DNA of 64,000 nt from Chlamydomonas reinhardtii (GCF_000002595.2 NC_057012.1:3173910-3237909); one strand, 5' to 3'; shown: positions 45,284 through 59,500, numbered from the stretch's first letter. The notes: generated by a model not told the origin, from the letters alone. Numbers and translations are program-made.

Positions 45284-46504
45284 GGTCCTGAAGTAGCATT
45301 GTAGATACAACGGCACTTATGTGAAGGGCTGCAGCGCCGCAACTCTCGCAAGCTCTGCCGCCCTGCCATGCCTGGGCTGCATGTAGCTGGGTGTTCCCCA
45401 CGGTGGGGATGTATTGGCACCTTATGCACCGTGCATGTAGATAATTGCTGATCGACAGTTTACGTACAGCTAGGATGGCACGTGCGGCATCGGACCTGAG
45501 CTTGCATGGAATGGCATAGCATTGACGTAGTCCTGGACATTAATCAGGTGATACCAGTGCGCTGGCAACGTTTCAAAGCATCCCGACCCGCCGTGCCGGA
45601 CAGGATTCTATAATTGTACGGTACGGCATATTGTTTCATGCCAGCATCTGAGACTCAGGCCATTCATATTGTCAACTGTTACGTTCTAACCCCTCGCCTG
45701 CCGTGCACCGATATGGCACACGATAACACGAATGGAGCATCCCCTCTCTCAACATGCTCGCCTTCCGAAGCTGATGAATTGTATGGCCTTCAATGCGCCA
45801 GACCGCCAGTCCCTCACTGTAACTGGATACACGCATTCATTGCAGTGCCGTCCTCGTCCGTTGGTTCACGTACTCCCCGTCTCCCTCATCAAGATCGCGC
45901 CTATCATATGCATCGCACGCAGATAACGCCGCATCCCGCCCCAGGACCGCAGTATGGCTGTGTGCACATTATTTGACATGGTCAGGTTGCGACATGTCGA
46001 CATGTGAAATGCGACATATAACATTGCGACATACCAAGACTCGCCCACATTTGCATAGCTACGCGTCCTAGAGCCCATTTAAGTAACATCTCCCAGCTTT
46101 GCGGCGGTGTATTGCGCTAGCGTAGCCACAAGCTCCTCCCACTGGCCGCACCCTACGCCACGCCACCACCACCGTGGCAACCGTGACACGTTTTGTTGTG
46201 TGCCACAGCGTTCCACCCTTACCAGAGGCATATTAAATGCATGCACAATATGTTTGGCGGGTTTGGAGGCGTTTGGGCAGTATGTGCGTTATGTCGCAAT
46301 GTCGTATGTCGCAATTCCCATGTCCACATGTCGCAACCTGACCATGTCAAATAACTTGCAAGCTGCTATAGCGTCATGCCGCTCCAACTACTACAACGCG
46401 GAAACGTGCTGATGTTATGACAACTCGGACTCTCCGAGCACGTTGCGTGCGCCGGCAGCCCCACCCGCGCCCTGCTAGGCCTGCCAGCTGCTGCTGAGCT
46501 CCAC
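45284..46504. other. Intergenic between convergent CDCA7-like 2 and GT90 genes
   Basis: Holds both 3' UTRs. It contains a TGTAA at 45818-45822 (535 nt after the CDCA7-like 2 stop) and a complete MITE at 45972-46351. Base composition is near 50% GC. Confidence 0.6.
45972..46351. mobile_element. MITE with ~70-bp terminal inverted repeats, TA target duplication
   Basis: Left end TTTGACATGGTCAGGTTGCG and right end its reverse complement (CGCAACCTGACCATGTCAAA). The inverted similarity continues inward for about 70 nt with short sub-repeats of GCGACAT. TA flanks both ends (45970-45971 and 46352-46353), fitting a Tc1/mariner-type or related TA-inserting transposase supplied elsewhere. The 380-bp element has no coding capacity. 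Arms are about 85% alike. Confidence 0.85.
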
Positions 46505-48938
46505 TCATGTCCAGAACTCCATGGCCTGCATAGGAGTAGCATGGGAGTGGCATGTGAGCCAGGAGCAAAACGCCGTATGGTCAGCAAGGTTAGGCACGTC
46601 TAAAACCAGCTCAGCAATAAGAACGGGTACCGCTGGGAATGCCAGCAAGCCGGCTCTCACAGGCTTATATGACTGCATGTCCTGCATCCGCTTTCCCGCC
46701 CAGACAATCCCGGCACACTCCGCGGACATTGCTGCAACCAATTCCACTATATTAGGGTTTCTCTTCAGATCTGGGCCCCGGTTCCCAACCGTAGCATCGT
46801 GGCCCGACTCACACTCATGTGGTGCTTCGCAAGCTCCTCTCTCCCCTCCTTGTCCATGTAGTCTGCCACCGGCACCCAGGTGGGGTACTTGCGGTCTCCC
46901 GCGTCCGGCCCCGTGCGGTACCGCTGCAGCTTTGACATCTCCTGCATTCAATCAACGCCGTCTGCATCAGCTGCGCATGCACGTAGCTTTAACACATACA
47001 GCATACTGGATAGGAATAATGGAGTTGGGACGCTTGCGCATGGCAGCACAGTTTCAATCCCTGCACCAACCCACCTGCAGCAATGTCAGCCAGTAGCACA
47101 TAATCGCCTTGTTGTGCAGGTAGCGTTTGGCCACCGCCTGCGCCGCCGCCGCCATTTCCGACGCCTTGCCGTCGTTCTCCTTCGCCCAGTTGATCGCGTC
47201 TGCCGCCTCCTGCAGAGGCGCGAGCCAAAGGCCACGAGCATGCGCACAGGTACAATACAATTGCAACGCTGTACCGGTACGCGCATTCGCACTGAACTGG
47301 CAGTCTGCGTGCTTAGTAAGAAGCAAGGACAGGCCGCCCTCAGCCAGCCCACGCCACGCACCTCTGGGGACGTTTTCCAGAAGGGCAGGTAGTGCTCGTG
47401 GGGCTTAATGAGGTGGTGGAAGAAGGCGCGGTATCCTGCAGGTCCAGGCGGATGGGCGCATGAACGCATGCTAACGCACACACATGACGCACACAATGAG
47501 ACACATGCTCACTGTACACATCTGATGGCAGGCATGCGGGGCGGAGCCCAAGTTGCACGCTGCCGTAACCCCCGCCCCCCGCCCCGCCGTGGCCAGCTGG
47601 GTGCACGTCATCAGCATTGGCTCCATCCGAGGACACATCCCCCGCCTTCAGGCCCACTGCCTGCGGCCGCACCGCTCTCCTCCTTGAGCACCAGGCTGCC
47701 CAGCACCAGCAGCTGCTCCAGGCGCGAGCTGCAGGTCTGGCCGTCCAGGTGCAGCAGCCACTTGTTGGAGGCGTGGTAGGACATGTCGCGCTTGGGCTGG
47801 GGGGCGCGGGGGGAGGAAGCGGGGGGAAGTGGGGGCGTGAACGTGTCAGGCAAGCACGACGCAGCCACATGCAGGTTCACGTTCACGTACTGCAGCACGC
47901 CAAGCACCACGTACAGTTCGCGCCACAGCCGCTTCCCTCGCCTTCCGCCCCTCGATTACACTCACAAGAGTCGGAACTGGCGACCTCCGTCCACAGCTCC
48001 CAGTCCCCAGTCCCCAGCACCCAGCACCCAGCACCCAGCACCCAGCCCTCACTCCGCAGCCTGCAGGCCCCAGTCCGCAACCCGTGTCCCCTCCTCCGCA
48101 CCTGCTGCGCCACGTCCACCGGCAGCCCGGAGCGGTTGGCGCCCCGCGCCCACTCCCAAATGAAGTGCTTGCGCACGTCACAAAACCACAGGTCCGGACC
48201 CGCCGTCCTGTGGCGGTACGCCGTGTGGGGTCAGCAGATAGGCAAGTAAGTTGGAGACGGCGGGGCTGGGCGCTGTCACACACAAGTCGCGGCTCGGTCT
48301 ACACGCACAAAGGACAGGAATACTCTCAGCGCCGTCAGCGCTTTCAGGAACCCAACCGTGCGCCCTGCACTGCTGCGCTGAATCCTCGACGTACTTGCAA
48401 ATGTTCTTGCCATTCTTGCCGGAACGGAAGAGCTCTGGCGCCCGCATACTGACGGCACGCTTGTACGGCGAGAACCTGTACGACGGCCATTGGAACACAC
48501 ACGCACACACACACGCACAGGGTGATGCCCTCATCACATCGTTGCATACAGCAGGAGCAGATGCGTGCCACCTTGCAGATGCTTCGTGTCATCCCAACCG
48601 CACCTGCCGAACAGCACGGGCTGCTTTTTCTCCCAAGGCCATTCGCTCGTGAAGTCATCCGCGTGCGACAGCAGGCTGTGGCCACACGGGCAATGCGCGG
48701 GGGGGGAAGGTTAAGATACCAGCCAAAACTGTACCGAACCCAATGCAAAAAGGCGACTGGGGGATTGTTTTCCAATCATCCTGCAGGCTGTACAACAGCC
48801 GCAGTCCCTGCAACCTGCAGCATGCACACCGTTCCGCGCCCGACCACTGTCACTGACATCATCACTCCCACACACCCTCGCATATCACCCAAACACGCAT
48901 CACAACCAAACACACACACACACACACACCCACACACA

Positions 48939-49029
<91 letters not shown>

Positions 49030-50036
49030 CATACACAAAAAAATGCACCCACTTGCTGGTGAAGTTGCGCATGTGGAAGTGCACGTCCGGCACCAGGATG
49101 TCGGCGTGGCTGCGGTCGCTCTTGCAGAAGCGCAGCACCGCCGGCAGCCGCTCCGGGTCAGAGCCGTTGGCGTAGTGGTGCAGCAGCGTGGACGGCTCGT
49201 CGCCGGTGGTCACGATGAACTCCACGTCCGGGATCTGGTCGCCGAATGTTTTCGAGAGCTGCAGCATGAGTTCTAGATAGCCCGTGATCAGGCGCTGCGC
49301 GCAGGGGGGAGTGAAGCGGGGGGCGGGGGGAGTGCGAAGCTGATGGGAAGGGCAAGCACCGTAGTTGGGATGCAGGATGGTGAAGCGCAGGAACCTGAGC
49401 GTGGCAGCTAGGCAGGGCAGTGCGTGTTCATGGGCGGGATTGCTGGCACGCCGTGGCCGTGCATGCACAGCGGAAAGCGTTTGGCCCGGCCCGGCAGCCG
49501 CACCTTGTGGTGCCCCACCGTGTTGAAGAGCGCAGGCGGCGTGATGAGGTGGGGCGTACCGTCCACGAACGCCACGCCCACGCCCTTGCTATGGTGGCAA
49601 GGGAGGAGAGCAACATATGTACGGTTGGAGGTCTCACGGGCCGGATCCATGCAGGTGCCGCCCTTCCCGCTAGTCGCCGCCCTCACCTCCGCAGCGGGTA
49701 CTTGGTAAACCCGCTCAGCACCCAGTCCATGAGCGACACGGTGAAGCCCGTCTCCTTCCACGGCCGCAGGTCCTGCTCTATCGTCTCATACAACTCTGTG
49801 AAGTCTCCCGTTTTGCAATATCGCGCTGCCTCCTTCCCTTCTTTACTACTGCGCAGCCCGCGCAGAAAGCTGTTTCCAACTGTTGCGACTCTACTGAGCG
49901 GGCCCGAGTGACGGATGCCGCCATAGTGGTCGCGAGACCTATGCAATGTCCATTGAGTCTTAACAGCGAGCGGCGCAACGAAAAATAGCAGGATCAAGGC
50001 GAACCGTGCTCGACAAGTTTTCTTGCGTGCTGCCAT
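46505..50036 (-). CDS. GT90 (CAP10/KDELC-type) glycosyltransferase
   Basis: Secretory-pathway glycosyltransferase of PF05686, whose members add xylose or glucose to proteins or polysaccharides. Exons: 49687-50036, 49450-49588, 49053-49294, 48604-48675, about 48290-48478 (donor unsure), 48102-48207, 47673-47796, 47362-47435, 47075-47209, 46813-46941, 46505-46525. Seen: N-terminal signal anchor (FALILLFFVAPLAV, about aa 12-25), IPDVEFIVTTGDEPS ('DvefvlN..D.P'), WPWEKKQPVLFGR ('W..k....fRG'), NKWLLHLDGQTCSSRLEQLL ('Kyl...dG...S.Rl..lL'), GSLVLKEES, FFHHLIKPHEHYLPFW, and AINWAKENDGKASEMA, AKRYLHNKAIMCYWLTLL: the standard C-terminal order. The donor of exon 2 is weak (GTGCCA) but phase-correct. 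The last exon encodes six residues only. Acceptor specificity unknown. Intron 3 holds the longest CA/GT repeat on this strand and a family B repeat. Confidence 0.86.
48711..48753 (-). repeat. Family B intronic repeat, sense (GT90 intron 3)
   Basis: Minus-strand GCATTGGGTTCGGTACAGTT then TTGGCTGGTATCTTAACC; several mismatches. 35 nt from the acceptor of exon 4. Confidence 0.85.
48902..49026. repeat. (CA)n microsatellite, GT90 intron 3
   Basis: About 125 nt with a short GCGCGCGC interruption; GT in gene sense, starting about 25 nt after the donor. Confidence 0.97.
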
Positions 50037-50567
50037 GCTTTACAGGCCTTCATGTCTAGTTGTGCATGCAAGGTATACTGTATAACTGGCTATGAGGCAA
50101 GCGACACGAGCGCTTGGAAGAAGTTTAGCATGGAACCGATGCGTTCATTCTCAAACCAGCTTTCCTTTGGAAGAGCTTAGTTGAAGCCCAGCTATCTTGC
50201 TACTGATTACTATGGACATTTACTGTTGAAGCCTTACACCAGCTTTCAGCTATCCAGCTTCGAAGCCATAGTTCTTGAAAGACAGTGACTCGAAAGCATT
50301 ATTTACAATCATACGAACAAATCTGAAATTGAAGGAGAGGCTAAGGTGACATAGGACATTGATGCTGGACTCTGCAGTGTGGGCCAGGGCGCAAAGTCCC
50401 TGGCCTATCACTTGCATCTAAGTTGACCATTGAGAAGAACCTCGAACGCTTGCGTGACATCAAACCGGCCGTTTTGCGGGTGACATTGTGCGCTTGGGTT
50501 GGCGTCTCGCGTCAGCATTTTGGCAGCCGAAAAACTCCAGCGGAACGTTTAAGCGGCCTCAGCAAGT
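50037..50567. promoter_or_regulatory. Divergent intergenic region, GT90 and CCDC180-like genes
   Basis: 531 nt between two divergent start codons, AT-richer (about half A+T from 50070 to 50400), so both promoters probably lie here. No specific element recognised. Confidence 0.45.
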
Positions 50568-53500
50568 ATGGACTGGGAAAAGAAAACCGTGGCGAGGGCG
50601 TCGCTGCGGGAGGCCGCGGCAGATGTCTTCAACGACACGAAAACACCAGGGCAGGCGCTGCTCTCAGCCCTGGAGACAGCAGAGACGGTGAGGGTGTGCA
50701 TCGATGCCGGCGGGGTGACTCGCCATGGCGGTCAGGGGACGTGGGCACTGGGTAGGGGTGCGTGTGAGCGGCGGTAGGGACTGCGGCACACGCCCCTGTG
50801 TTTGCATTCGCCGCGCGCTACGAGCGCGCGTGCCAGTATCACCTGCGCCGCTTGGCGGCAAATGGTTCAACGCATCCATCGTGAAAATTAACACGTGTGG
50901 CGCACAGATCCGGAAGGACCGGTACGGCAGCACCGTGGCGGCCAAGATGAAAGCCGCGCGCGAGTATCTACCGGCGCTGGAGGTGGGTAAGCAGAGCCGG
51001 GCGCAGGGTGGCCGCGGGTTTCGCCGCACGCACCGGCTGTGCCAGGCACGAACACGGGGCCCTCTTAGTTCGCCCTTTTGCGCCGCCGCCGACTCACCTC
51101 TCATCGCGCGCCTGGCGGCCACCGCGCCTGCGCACCGCAGGTACGGCACCCGCCCCGCTCCGACACGACCATCTTTGGCAAGCCTGGCGCGGAGGTGGCG
51201 TCTCTGCTGCCTGATGGGCGGCCGCGGCCTGGCGGCAAGGTGACGTTGGACAACGTGAAGTCCATGATGGAGGAGCAGATGGAGCGGCACAAGCAGGTGG
51301 GGGGGGGGAGAGAGAAGCTAGAGGGGGGGCGGGGGTACCGGGTGGGCGTATGGCGGAGGGAGAGGAGTAGGCGGAGGAAGCGAAGAAGCAAGAGGGAGGC
51401 GTAGGCTGGTGCCAAGGGCAGGTGAAGGATTATTGGGGCCCGAGCCCAAGAAGGTGGTCCGGAGTGTGTGGGGGGGGGGGGCAAAGGAGGGGAATGGAAG
51501 GAGGGGAAGGAGACCCGGCACCAAGTGCTGGGTGTTTAAAGCGCAGGCGAGAAATTGTTTCCCGCCTCGACATGACCCTCGCACAACGCTCACACCACTC
51601 CGCTCCACTCCAATTCAGGCGTTGGACTCGTTTGTGAGCACACGGGACGACGCGCGGGCGGAGCTGGAGGCGGCGGTGGCTGCAGCTGCCGCCGACTTCC
51701 AGAGCCAGCTGGCTGCTGACGACGCAGGCATTGCGGAGGACATGGGCGCCCTGGATGATGACAAGGTCATGCGGCTCACGGAGCAGGAGGTGCACCAGGT
51801 GGGCACGTGGGAACAGCGGCCGCAAGGGGAGGAGGGGGGAGCGGGCGGGGAGGGGTAGCTCACCCAAGCAAACGAGGTGGGGACAGAGGCCGCAAGAGGA
51901 GGGCAGAGCCAGGACTGGGCTGGGGCTGGTGAAGGTGCGCGGCGGCAGGCGGCGGGAAGCGGTGTAGAGGGATCAGGGCAACAGACATGTGGGTTGTTGC
52001 CTAGCTGGCTGGTGTGGCGGTCTAGCCCGGGGCGCTGTGGTTGGGGCGCACGGCGACGGCACGGACGGAGTACACAATGGGCCTGCGCTATGTGCCCCTG
52101 GTATCTGGATCCGGCCGCAGGTGTGGGACTGCGTGGCTCAGCGTATTCCGCAGCGAGCGCGCTGGATCGAGGAGTGCGCGGCAGCCCTGGAGGCGGCAGA
52201 GGAGCACCGGCGAGAGGTGCGCGGGCAGGGATGAAGGGTCGCAGCAAACACCGGACAAAGCAACCGCGAAGTGCTATCCACATTGCTAGCGAAGGGCTGC
52301 AAGCTGCGGTCTGCTGAAATCGCAACCCCGCTCCCGCTCCTCGTCACGGCCACGGCGGTCCGCAGACTGTGGAGGCTGCGCTGGTGTCTCTGTGCGCTGA
52401 CCTCAACGAGGCGGCGGTGGTGAGCGAGGGCGAGGTGGAGCGGCTGGTGGAGAAGGAGGCCATGGCGCTGAACGTGGCCATCCTGGAGAACAGGTGGGCG
52501 CGCGTGTGTGAGGGCCTGTGGGACTGTTTGCAACAGTCCCAAGGGCGCGGCTAAGGCTGCTAGTCATCTGCACCCCATGGTAGCAGGGATCCACGCTGGC
52601 ATGAGAGTTTGGAGTGTGGAAGGGGTGCAGGGAACCCACCCGGGCCGGCGCTTCAGCATTATCAGGTAGCCCGTCTTTCATGGACGCTGGGGCCTCCCTT
52701 GGCGGCCACGTGCAGACGCGCGTACGCGGATGTGGTTCACCGGCTGCAAGTTGCGGAGGTGGAGGCGGAGCGGGCTCGGCGGGCGGCCTGGACGGAGGGG
52801 TACCGCAAGTGGCGCACACTACGCACACAGCACGCCATCAAGGTGTTTGTGGATCGCATCAGGTGAGGGGGCGAGCAGCTGGGAGCGGGCTGGGCGCGGG
52901 GCGTCTGAGAGCATAGAAGGGCATTGCACGGGCAGACGAAGGGGTGGAGGGGCAGCGGTGGAGTGAAGAGCTGATATGGATGGGGTCGTATGATGTTTAG
53001 CACCATGGCTGCATGCACAACACCTCACGCCCCATGCAACAGGAGCCCCGAGTTCGCGGAACCGGCGGACCGGCTGGCGGCCTTTGGCAACCTGCGCGAC
53101 CGTCAGGCGGGGGTGCTGTCGGGGCTGGCGGCGCACTGGGCGCGGGCGGGCGCCGTCACGCCGCCGCACCTGTCCGCCAAGAAGGTGGCGGGCTGGACGG
53201 CCGACGCCACCGCACTGGACGCGGCTTGGGCCCGGGTGAGCAGCGGCAGCGGCTGGTGTAAAGCAGTAGGATAGTAGGGCTCCGCACAACCACCGTGTGG
53301 ACGGGGCGGTGCAAGCACTGCTCTCCGTCCATCCCTGCGCCGCACCCTCACTACACACACCTTCGCCTTCCCCGACCTCTCCTCATCCTCCTCCGATTCC
53401 GCGCCTTTCCATCTCTATCTTCCTCTCGCCCACAGGAGCGGCAGCAGATGCTGGCATCCCTGCGCGCCGCCGAGGACGCCCTCGACTCGCGCGCCGCCGC

Positions 53501-56500
53501 GCTGCTGGCGGCCCTGCGCGAGGAGGTGGGCGAGTACCAGGGCTACCGCCCTGAGGAGCTCGACGCACTGGTTGCGGGCAGCGCCGGCGAGGCGGTGGCG
53601 GCGCGCCGGGCGGCGGCCCTGGAGGTGCTGGCGGCGGCGGAGGCGTTTCTGGACGAGCAGGCGGCGGGCTGGGCGGCGGTCAGCGTGGCGCTGTCAGCGT
53701 GGCTGAACCGGCTGTGCGCCATGTTTGACGAGCACCGCAAGCTCACGGGCGCAGACGAGTCGGGTGAGGACTGGGGAGGCGGTGGCTGCAGGAGGGGAGG
53801 GCGGGTCGGCTGGCTGCGGTTTGGTGGGGACAGAGCTTTCCATGCCCAATACAAACATTGGGGGGGAGGTTGGAGTGGCGCTGCGATGTGGATGCAGGCG
53901 GCGCTGCACAGTACTGTACAGCACCACAGTGAGCTGCGTGCTCCTGACGACCCGGCTCGCCTTGTCGGCCCCGCCCTGCAGAGGTGCGCGGTGGTCTCAA
54001 GGCGGCGCGGGAGGCCTTCAACGCGGCGGACGCGGAGCGCGAGGCGGCGCTGGACGCGGCGGTGGCGGCGGTGACGCGAGGCAGCGGCGAGGCGGCTCTG
54101 GACGCGCGGGTGGCGGAGGCGCTGAAGCGGCTGGACGACATTGAGGAGGGCTACAGGTGGGGGGTGCGTGCGTCACGGGGCCTCAGCGTGGGTAGTGTTC
54201 TTGAGGTGGGGGGTTGCGGGTCCAGGTGTTTGTGCTTGGGCTGGGTCATTGGGGGTCGCGTATGTCGCTCAAGGCATAGGGATCCCATCCAGCGACGCCT
54301 TTTCACGTGTCGTTTCACCAACACCGCATCCGCCAACACCACCGTCACAACCACAACTACCACCACCACCGCAACCACCGTCACAACCGCCACCGTCACA
54401 ACCACCCGCCTCAGGGGCTTCCACCGCGACATGACGGCCCTGGCCCGCGCCTACCCCGCCCGGGTGCGCGGCGCCAATGACACCTACCACGTCTCCCTCT
54501 GCGACCAGCTGGGCTGCAAGGCGCAGACCGGCGCCGCCGGCTGGCCCGCGCTCAACGGCGGCGGCAAGAAGGTGAGAGCTGGCTACCGCGCGCCGCGAAG
54601 CAGCCGGCCGCCAGCCTCGGGCCACTTGGCTTGGAGCTTCTACTGCCGTGCTAAACAGCCCTCTGGATTCAGCCGGGACTGTCTGTAGCCCAGAATGCCG
54701 GATCTGCCTCATACTGCACTGCCGCCGAGTACCAAGGCCCCGGTACCTGATTAACCCGCTCCTTCCCCGCCCCTGCCGCCGCCTCCTGCCCTCCTCCTGC
54801 TGCCCGCCGCCCGCAGCAGGTGCTGGGCAACATCAAGCTGCCCGACGGCCGCTCCTTCGCCCTGGTGACCGACATGCTGCAGCACCTGCTTCATCCCGAG
54901 GACGAGGAGAAGAAGGCCAAGGAGGCTCAGGCGGCAGAGGAGGCCGCGGCAGCAGCGGCCGCCGCGGCGGCGGCTGCGGCGGCGGCGCCGCCCGCGCCCG
55001 CGTCAGGGCGGGCGGCGACGCCTCCCAAGAGCGCGAAGAAGGGCGCAGCTGCGCCGCCGCCCGAGCCGCCGCCGCCGCCCCCGCCGCCTCCGGAGCCGGA
55101 GCCGACGCCGACGCCTCCTCCTGCGGAGAGCCCGCTCAGCAATGCGGGCACGCCGCTGTGCCGGAGCATCGCCCTGCCTGAGGACATCCTGAGGCGGACC
55201 ATCGAGTCCATCCAGGTGCGTAGTATGCAATCATCTGTTGCGATCCCGTATGCTTGCTCTTACTGCATTCAGCTTGTGCGCAACAACCCTCGCCCCAACG
55301 CTTCCCTTCTGCCGTGCCGAGCTATGCCTGCGACCCCATCCTCACACGCTTTCTATCCCTCCTCTCCCTGATCCCGCCCCCGCCCTCCCGTGTCAGCACC
55401 ATGCCTATCCCCGCTCCCCTCTCCCTCCGCCTATACCTGGCTACGGCTTCACTTCGTAAATAATCATGAATGTAACCCCCACCCGCCCGCCCGCCCCCCC
55501 TGCAGTCCGGCCTGCTGTCCGATATGATGACGTTCTGCCAGCGCTCGCTGGAGGCGGCGGAGGACTGGTCGGCGGAGCGCGAGGTGGCGTTGACGGAGGA
55601 GCTGGACAGCTGGCTGAGGCACCACAGGTGGGGCCAGTGGGCAGCACTGTGTGGGTGTGGTGGGAGGGGCCATGTGTGAGGGAGCTGCTGTGGTGGGGAT
55701 GCGCAAGAATAGAGGGCCGACATTGTCGTGTGGGGGTTACGGAGTGCGGCGGTGGCGGTTGCATGCATACCTGGGACCAGGGCGGCAGTCTACGCCGCGT
55801 AGGTTGCGCCCAGCTTGCGGTCTGCAACCCTTCTCCTGTGCGGTGCTCGCTAGCCCAGCCCCATCCGTTCACCGCCTGACACACAAACACGCTCGCCCAC
55901 ACCTACAGGCCCCGTGCCGGCCGCATCGAGGAGGAGGTGCGCATGGCTCGCAGTGTGGAGCTGGTGGCGCAGCGGCGGCGCGTGGAGCTGCACCTCAAGG
56001 CGCAGAGCACAGCGGTCAAGGCGCAGGCGGTGAGCAGACGGGGGCCGGGGAGGCCGAGGGGACAAACGTTTCCGCCGTTCACAGTAAGGAACAGGAGGCG
56101 CTTTCACGCGGGGGGCGGGGCGGGGGCACGCGAGCGCAGCGGATCGGCGCTGGTGCTGCAGGACTGGGGTGCTGGACACAGGGTGCAGAATGCTAACAAG
56201 ATACCGCTCGGGGCCCCAGCGAATGGCGCGGTCACACAGAGTGGCTGTGGCTCATGCACACAAAGCTCCGTGCCACCGTGTGCCTCCGATGCAAGACTGC
56301 ATCTCCTGACCTCTGGCCTGCCCGCACAGGCGGCGTTTGAGGAGGGCCTTCGCGCGCTGGAGTCGGAAGCGCGCAAGGGCGTCAGCCGCCTGCGCGCCAC
56401 GGAGGGCTTCCTGGGCCAGTGCCTCAGCAGCAAGGCCATCGCCATCCGGCAGCGCGAGGCGGAGGCTCTGCGTGTGCGGCTGGACAAGGAGCTGGCGGCC

Positions 56501-59500
56501 AGGGTGGCGGAGCTGGGCGAGAAGACGCACGCCGCCATTGCACGCATCACGGATGCCAACCGGAAGTTCGAGGTGGGCCAGCGCGCGCAGTACTGGTTTG
56601 TTTAAAGAGCACAAGGAAACATTGCGCAAAGACAGTGTATGCGATGTGCTGGTGTGTGTATGCGGCTGCGCCGTGGGCCTGCATGTCTTACGTTGTGGGA
56701 CGCGGCTGGGGCTGGGAAAGGCGCGGTTGCCGGAACCTGGCACATAGATCCCCGCAGTACACCCCGACAAACGAGCGGAACCTCCGGTTTGCCTTTCCAG
56801 CACGCACCCACTCACGCGCATTCCCGCCCAAACTCGCATGCCCGCAGTCTGACGAGCTCAAGACATTCGAGTCGGGCGGCAAGTACGCGGACGAGAACGC
56901 CGCCGCCTACAAACGCAGCCTGGCCGCCATTGACGCGCACCTGGAGCGGGCGTGGTCGGAGCAGCGGGGCCGCCTGGAGGCCAGCCGGGCGGCGCTGGCC
57001 GGAGAGGTGAGCGAGGCGGGCAGCGGGGCTGCGCGGCAGAGGGGCAGGCGCGACTGCTACGCTTTGTCGGATTCCTGTCTTGCCGCCGGACCTTTCTGCA
57101 TGTAAACACACCACGCCCCCGAGACACCACACACACACCGAAACAACCCCATCGCTACCGCCGCCACCGCTGATACTGCTACTGCTACTGCTGCTGCTAC
57201 TGCCACGCGGCTCAGGCCGACTCCTCGCTGTCCGAGGTGGTGGGTCTGGTGCCGAGCCACCTGGAGGACATGGGTCTGCTGGAGAAGATGGACAGCCTGG
57301 TGGAGGGCGCGCGGCGCAAGGCGGCGGGCGAGCTGGACAGGAACAAGGTGAGGAGGAGGCGGAGGAGCAGGAGGTGGTGGGGGGGAGGAAGAGGATGGGA
57401 GGAGGAGGAGGGGAGGATGCGAGGAGGAGGAGGAGGAGGAGGAGAGGAGGAGGTGGGGGGAGGAGGAGGAGGAGGAGGAGAGGAGGAGAAAGGGAAAGGG
57501 GCAGCAGGGGATTGGTGGTGAGGGAGATAAGCAAGAGGTGGCCTCGTGGCAGGCTTGAGTGGTTGTGAGGGTCTGGGTGAGAGAGCACTGCCTCTGCTGC
57601 CCCGCCAAGCTGCTGCGGCCTACCTAGCAGCATGTGCCAATGCGACTACCTATTCCCAGTAGCTAGGCTCCCACACACAATCATAATGGCGCCCTCTTCA
57701 CGCCACCCTCAGGCCGCGGCCGCCGCCATCACCGCCCAACTGGACCAGCTGGATGCGCTGCTGGATGGACGCAAGGCCGCCGCCGCGCCGCCGCGCCGCC
57801 GCCGCGTCTCCGGCTCCGGCCCCGCCCCGGGCGCCGACGGCCGCCGGCCTGACTCCCCAGGAGCCGCATCCGTCGCCAGCAGCGCGCGACCTGGCTCCGT
57901 GGGCGGCGGGCCTCCCGGCCGCTCGCCGGGCTCTTCAGCCTCCATGGCCGGCCCAGCCGGCATGCGTAGCTCGCCCTCCGCGGCCAGCATGCAGCGCGGC
58001 AGCCCCGGGACCGCCAACGGCGGCGGCGGCGGCTCGCCGCCGGGGCGGCGTGGCGACGGCAGCGGCGGGAAGCCGGCGCCAGCGGAGGTGCCGGCGGCGC
58101 CGCTGGAGCGGTGTCGCGCGATCCTGGAATGTGCGGACTCGCTTCGGAAGGCGCTGCTGCGACAGGCCAAGGTGCGTTTGCGTCATTGATCAGCTGTTGG
58201 GCGTCGTCTGGGCGTTGTGTTGCCTGCGGAGTCCCTGGGCGCCTGGGCTTGCGTTGCACGTGGGTTGCGCGGTGGTTGCCGTAAGCGGTGCGATTACACA
58301 AACGAATGTGCAGACTGTGTATCAGAACGGGGACCGTGCGTGCTTGACCAGTACAGCTGGTAACCTGCACACGTCCCTTCATTTGCCGCCGTGTCGTGTG
58401 GTGTCGTGTCGTGTTGTGCACAGGTCCTGGACTTCCTGCAGTCCAGCGGCCTGGTGGCGCCGCCAGTGGACCTGCGAGTGGACGCCGCTGGCGTGGATCC
58501 GCCGCCGCCGCCGCTGGGTTCGCCAGAGGCGCTCGCAACCATGGGCGGCGGCGCCGCCGGCGGCAGCCCCGGCGGCCGGCCCGGCAGTACCCTGGCGGGC
58601 GCCAAGCGGCCCACCACGCCCAGCAACGGCAAACCAGGGGCGGCGGCCGGCGCGGGGGCGGCGGAGGCCCCGCCGGTGAAGCTGGCGACGGACGTGGAGG
58701 CGGTGATTGACGCGTGCAAGAAGGAGACGGAGGCGGTGGCCAAGACCTACTATGCCGCAAAGGTGCGAGCGGCGTGCGCGTGAGAGCCGTGGGGCGACGA
58801 GGTGCCGAGTATAGGGGCGCAGTCGGGCAGGCCGGCTCGGACGGCTTCTAGAAGCCCCGGCCACGCGTATGCCATGAGACGTTGCGCATCACCACCCGGG
58901 GCGCTGCTTCCCGCCATCGCATGAGACTGCACTAAACTCGTGACGATGTGTCATATGCCATTGTCCTTTGTCTGCATTCCAACCAACCCATCACCACTCC
59001 TGCCGCCTCTCCCCTCCCCCGCCCCCCCCAGGACAAGGCTCGGCCCATCCGCTACCCGGCGCGCATACCGGCCGCTGTGGAGGAGCTGCTGCGCGGCACG
59101 GACGCCGTGCTGGAGGGGCTGCGGCAGCAGACACTGAGCTACGTCACGGAGGCGGTCAAGGAGCTGCGCACTCAGGTGCGCTGGTGTGTGGGGGGTTGGA
59201 GGGGGGATTTGGAGGGCTGGAGGGGAGAATAGAGCAGGACAGCGCGCGAGGGGTGCGAGAGACCGCAACATACACTTAAAAGAGACCCCGCGAGGGTAGC
59301 CCACCCCAGCCTGGCGAGGTACGCCGCGCAAGGCGAGAGCCTGCTGCTGCCCTCGGCACTAACACGCGCGAGCCCCTGCCACCATCCAACACTCCCGTAT
59401 CCTCCCGCATCCTCCCACATCCTCCCGCATCCTCCCTCATCCTCCCTCTGCTCCATCACCTCCTTCATGTCCTCCTCCACGCGCAGGTGATCCGCAGCTA

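Noticed and set aside
57360-57490. Purine-rich GGAGGA tract as a coding acidic/basic repeat
   Set aside because: Lies inside CCDC180-like intron 17, between a clear donor (57348) and acceptor (57712).
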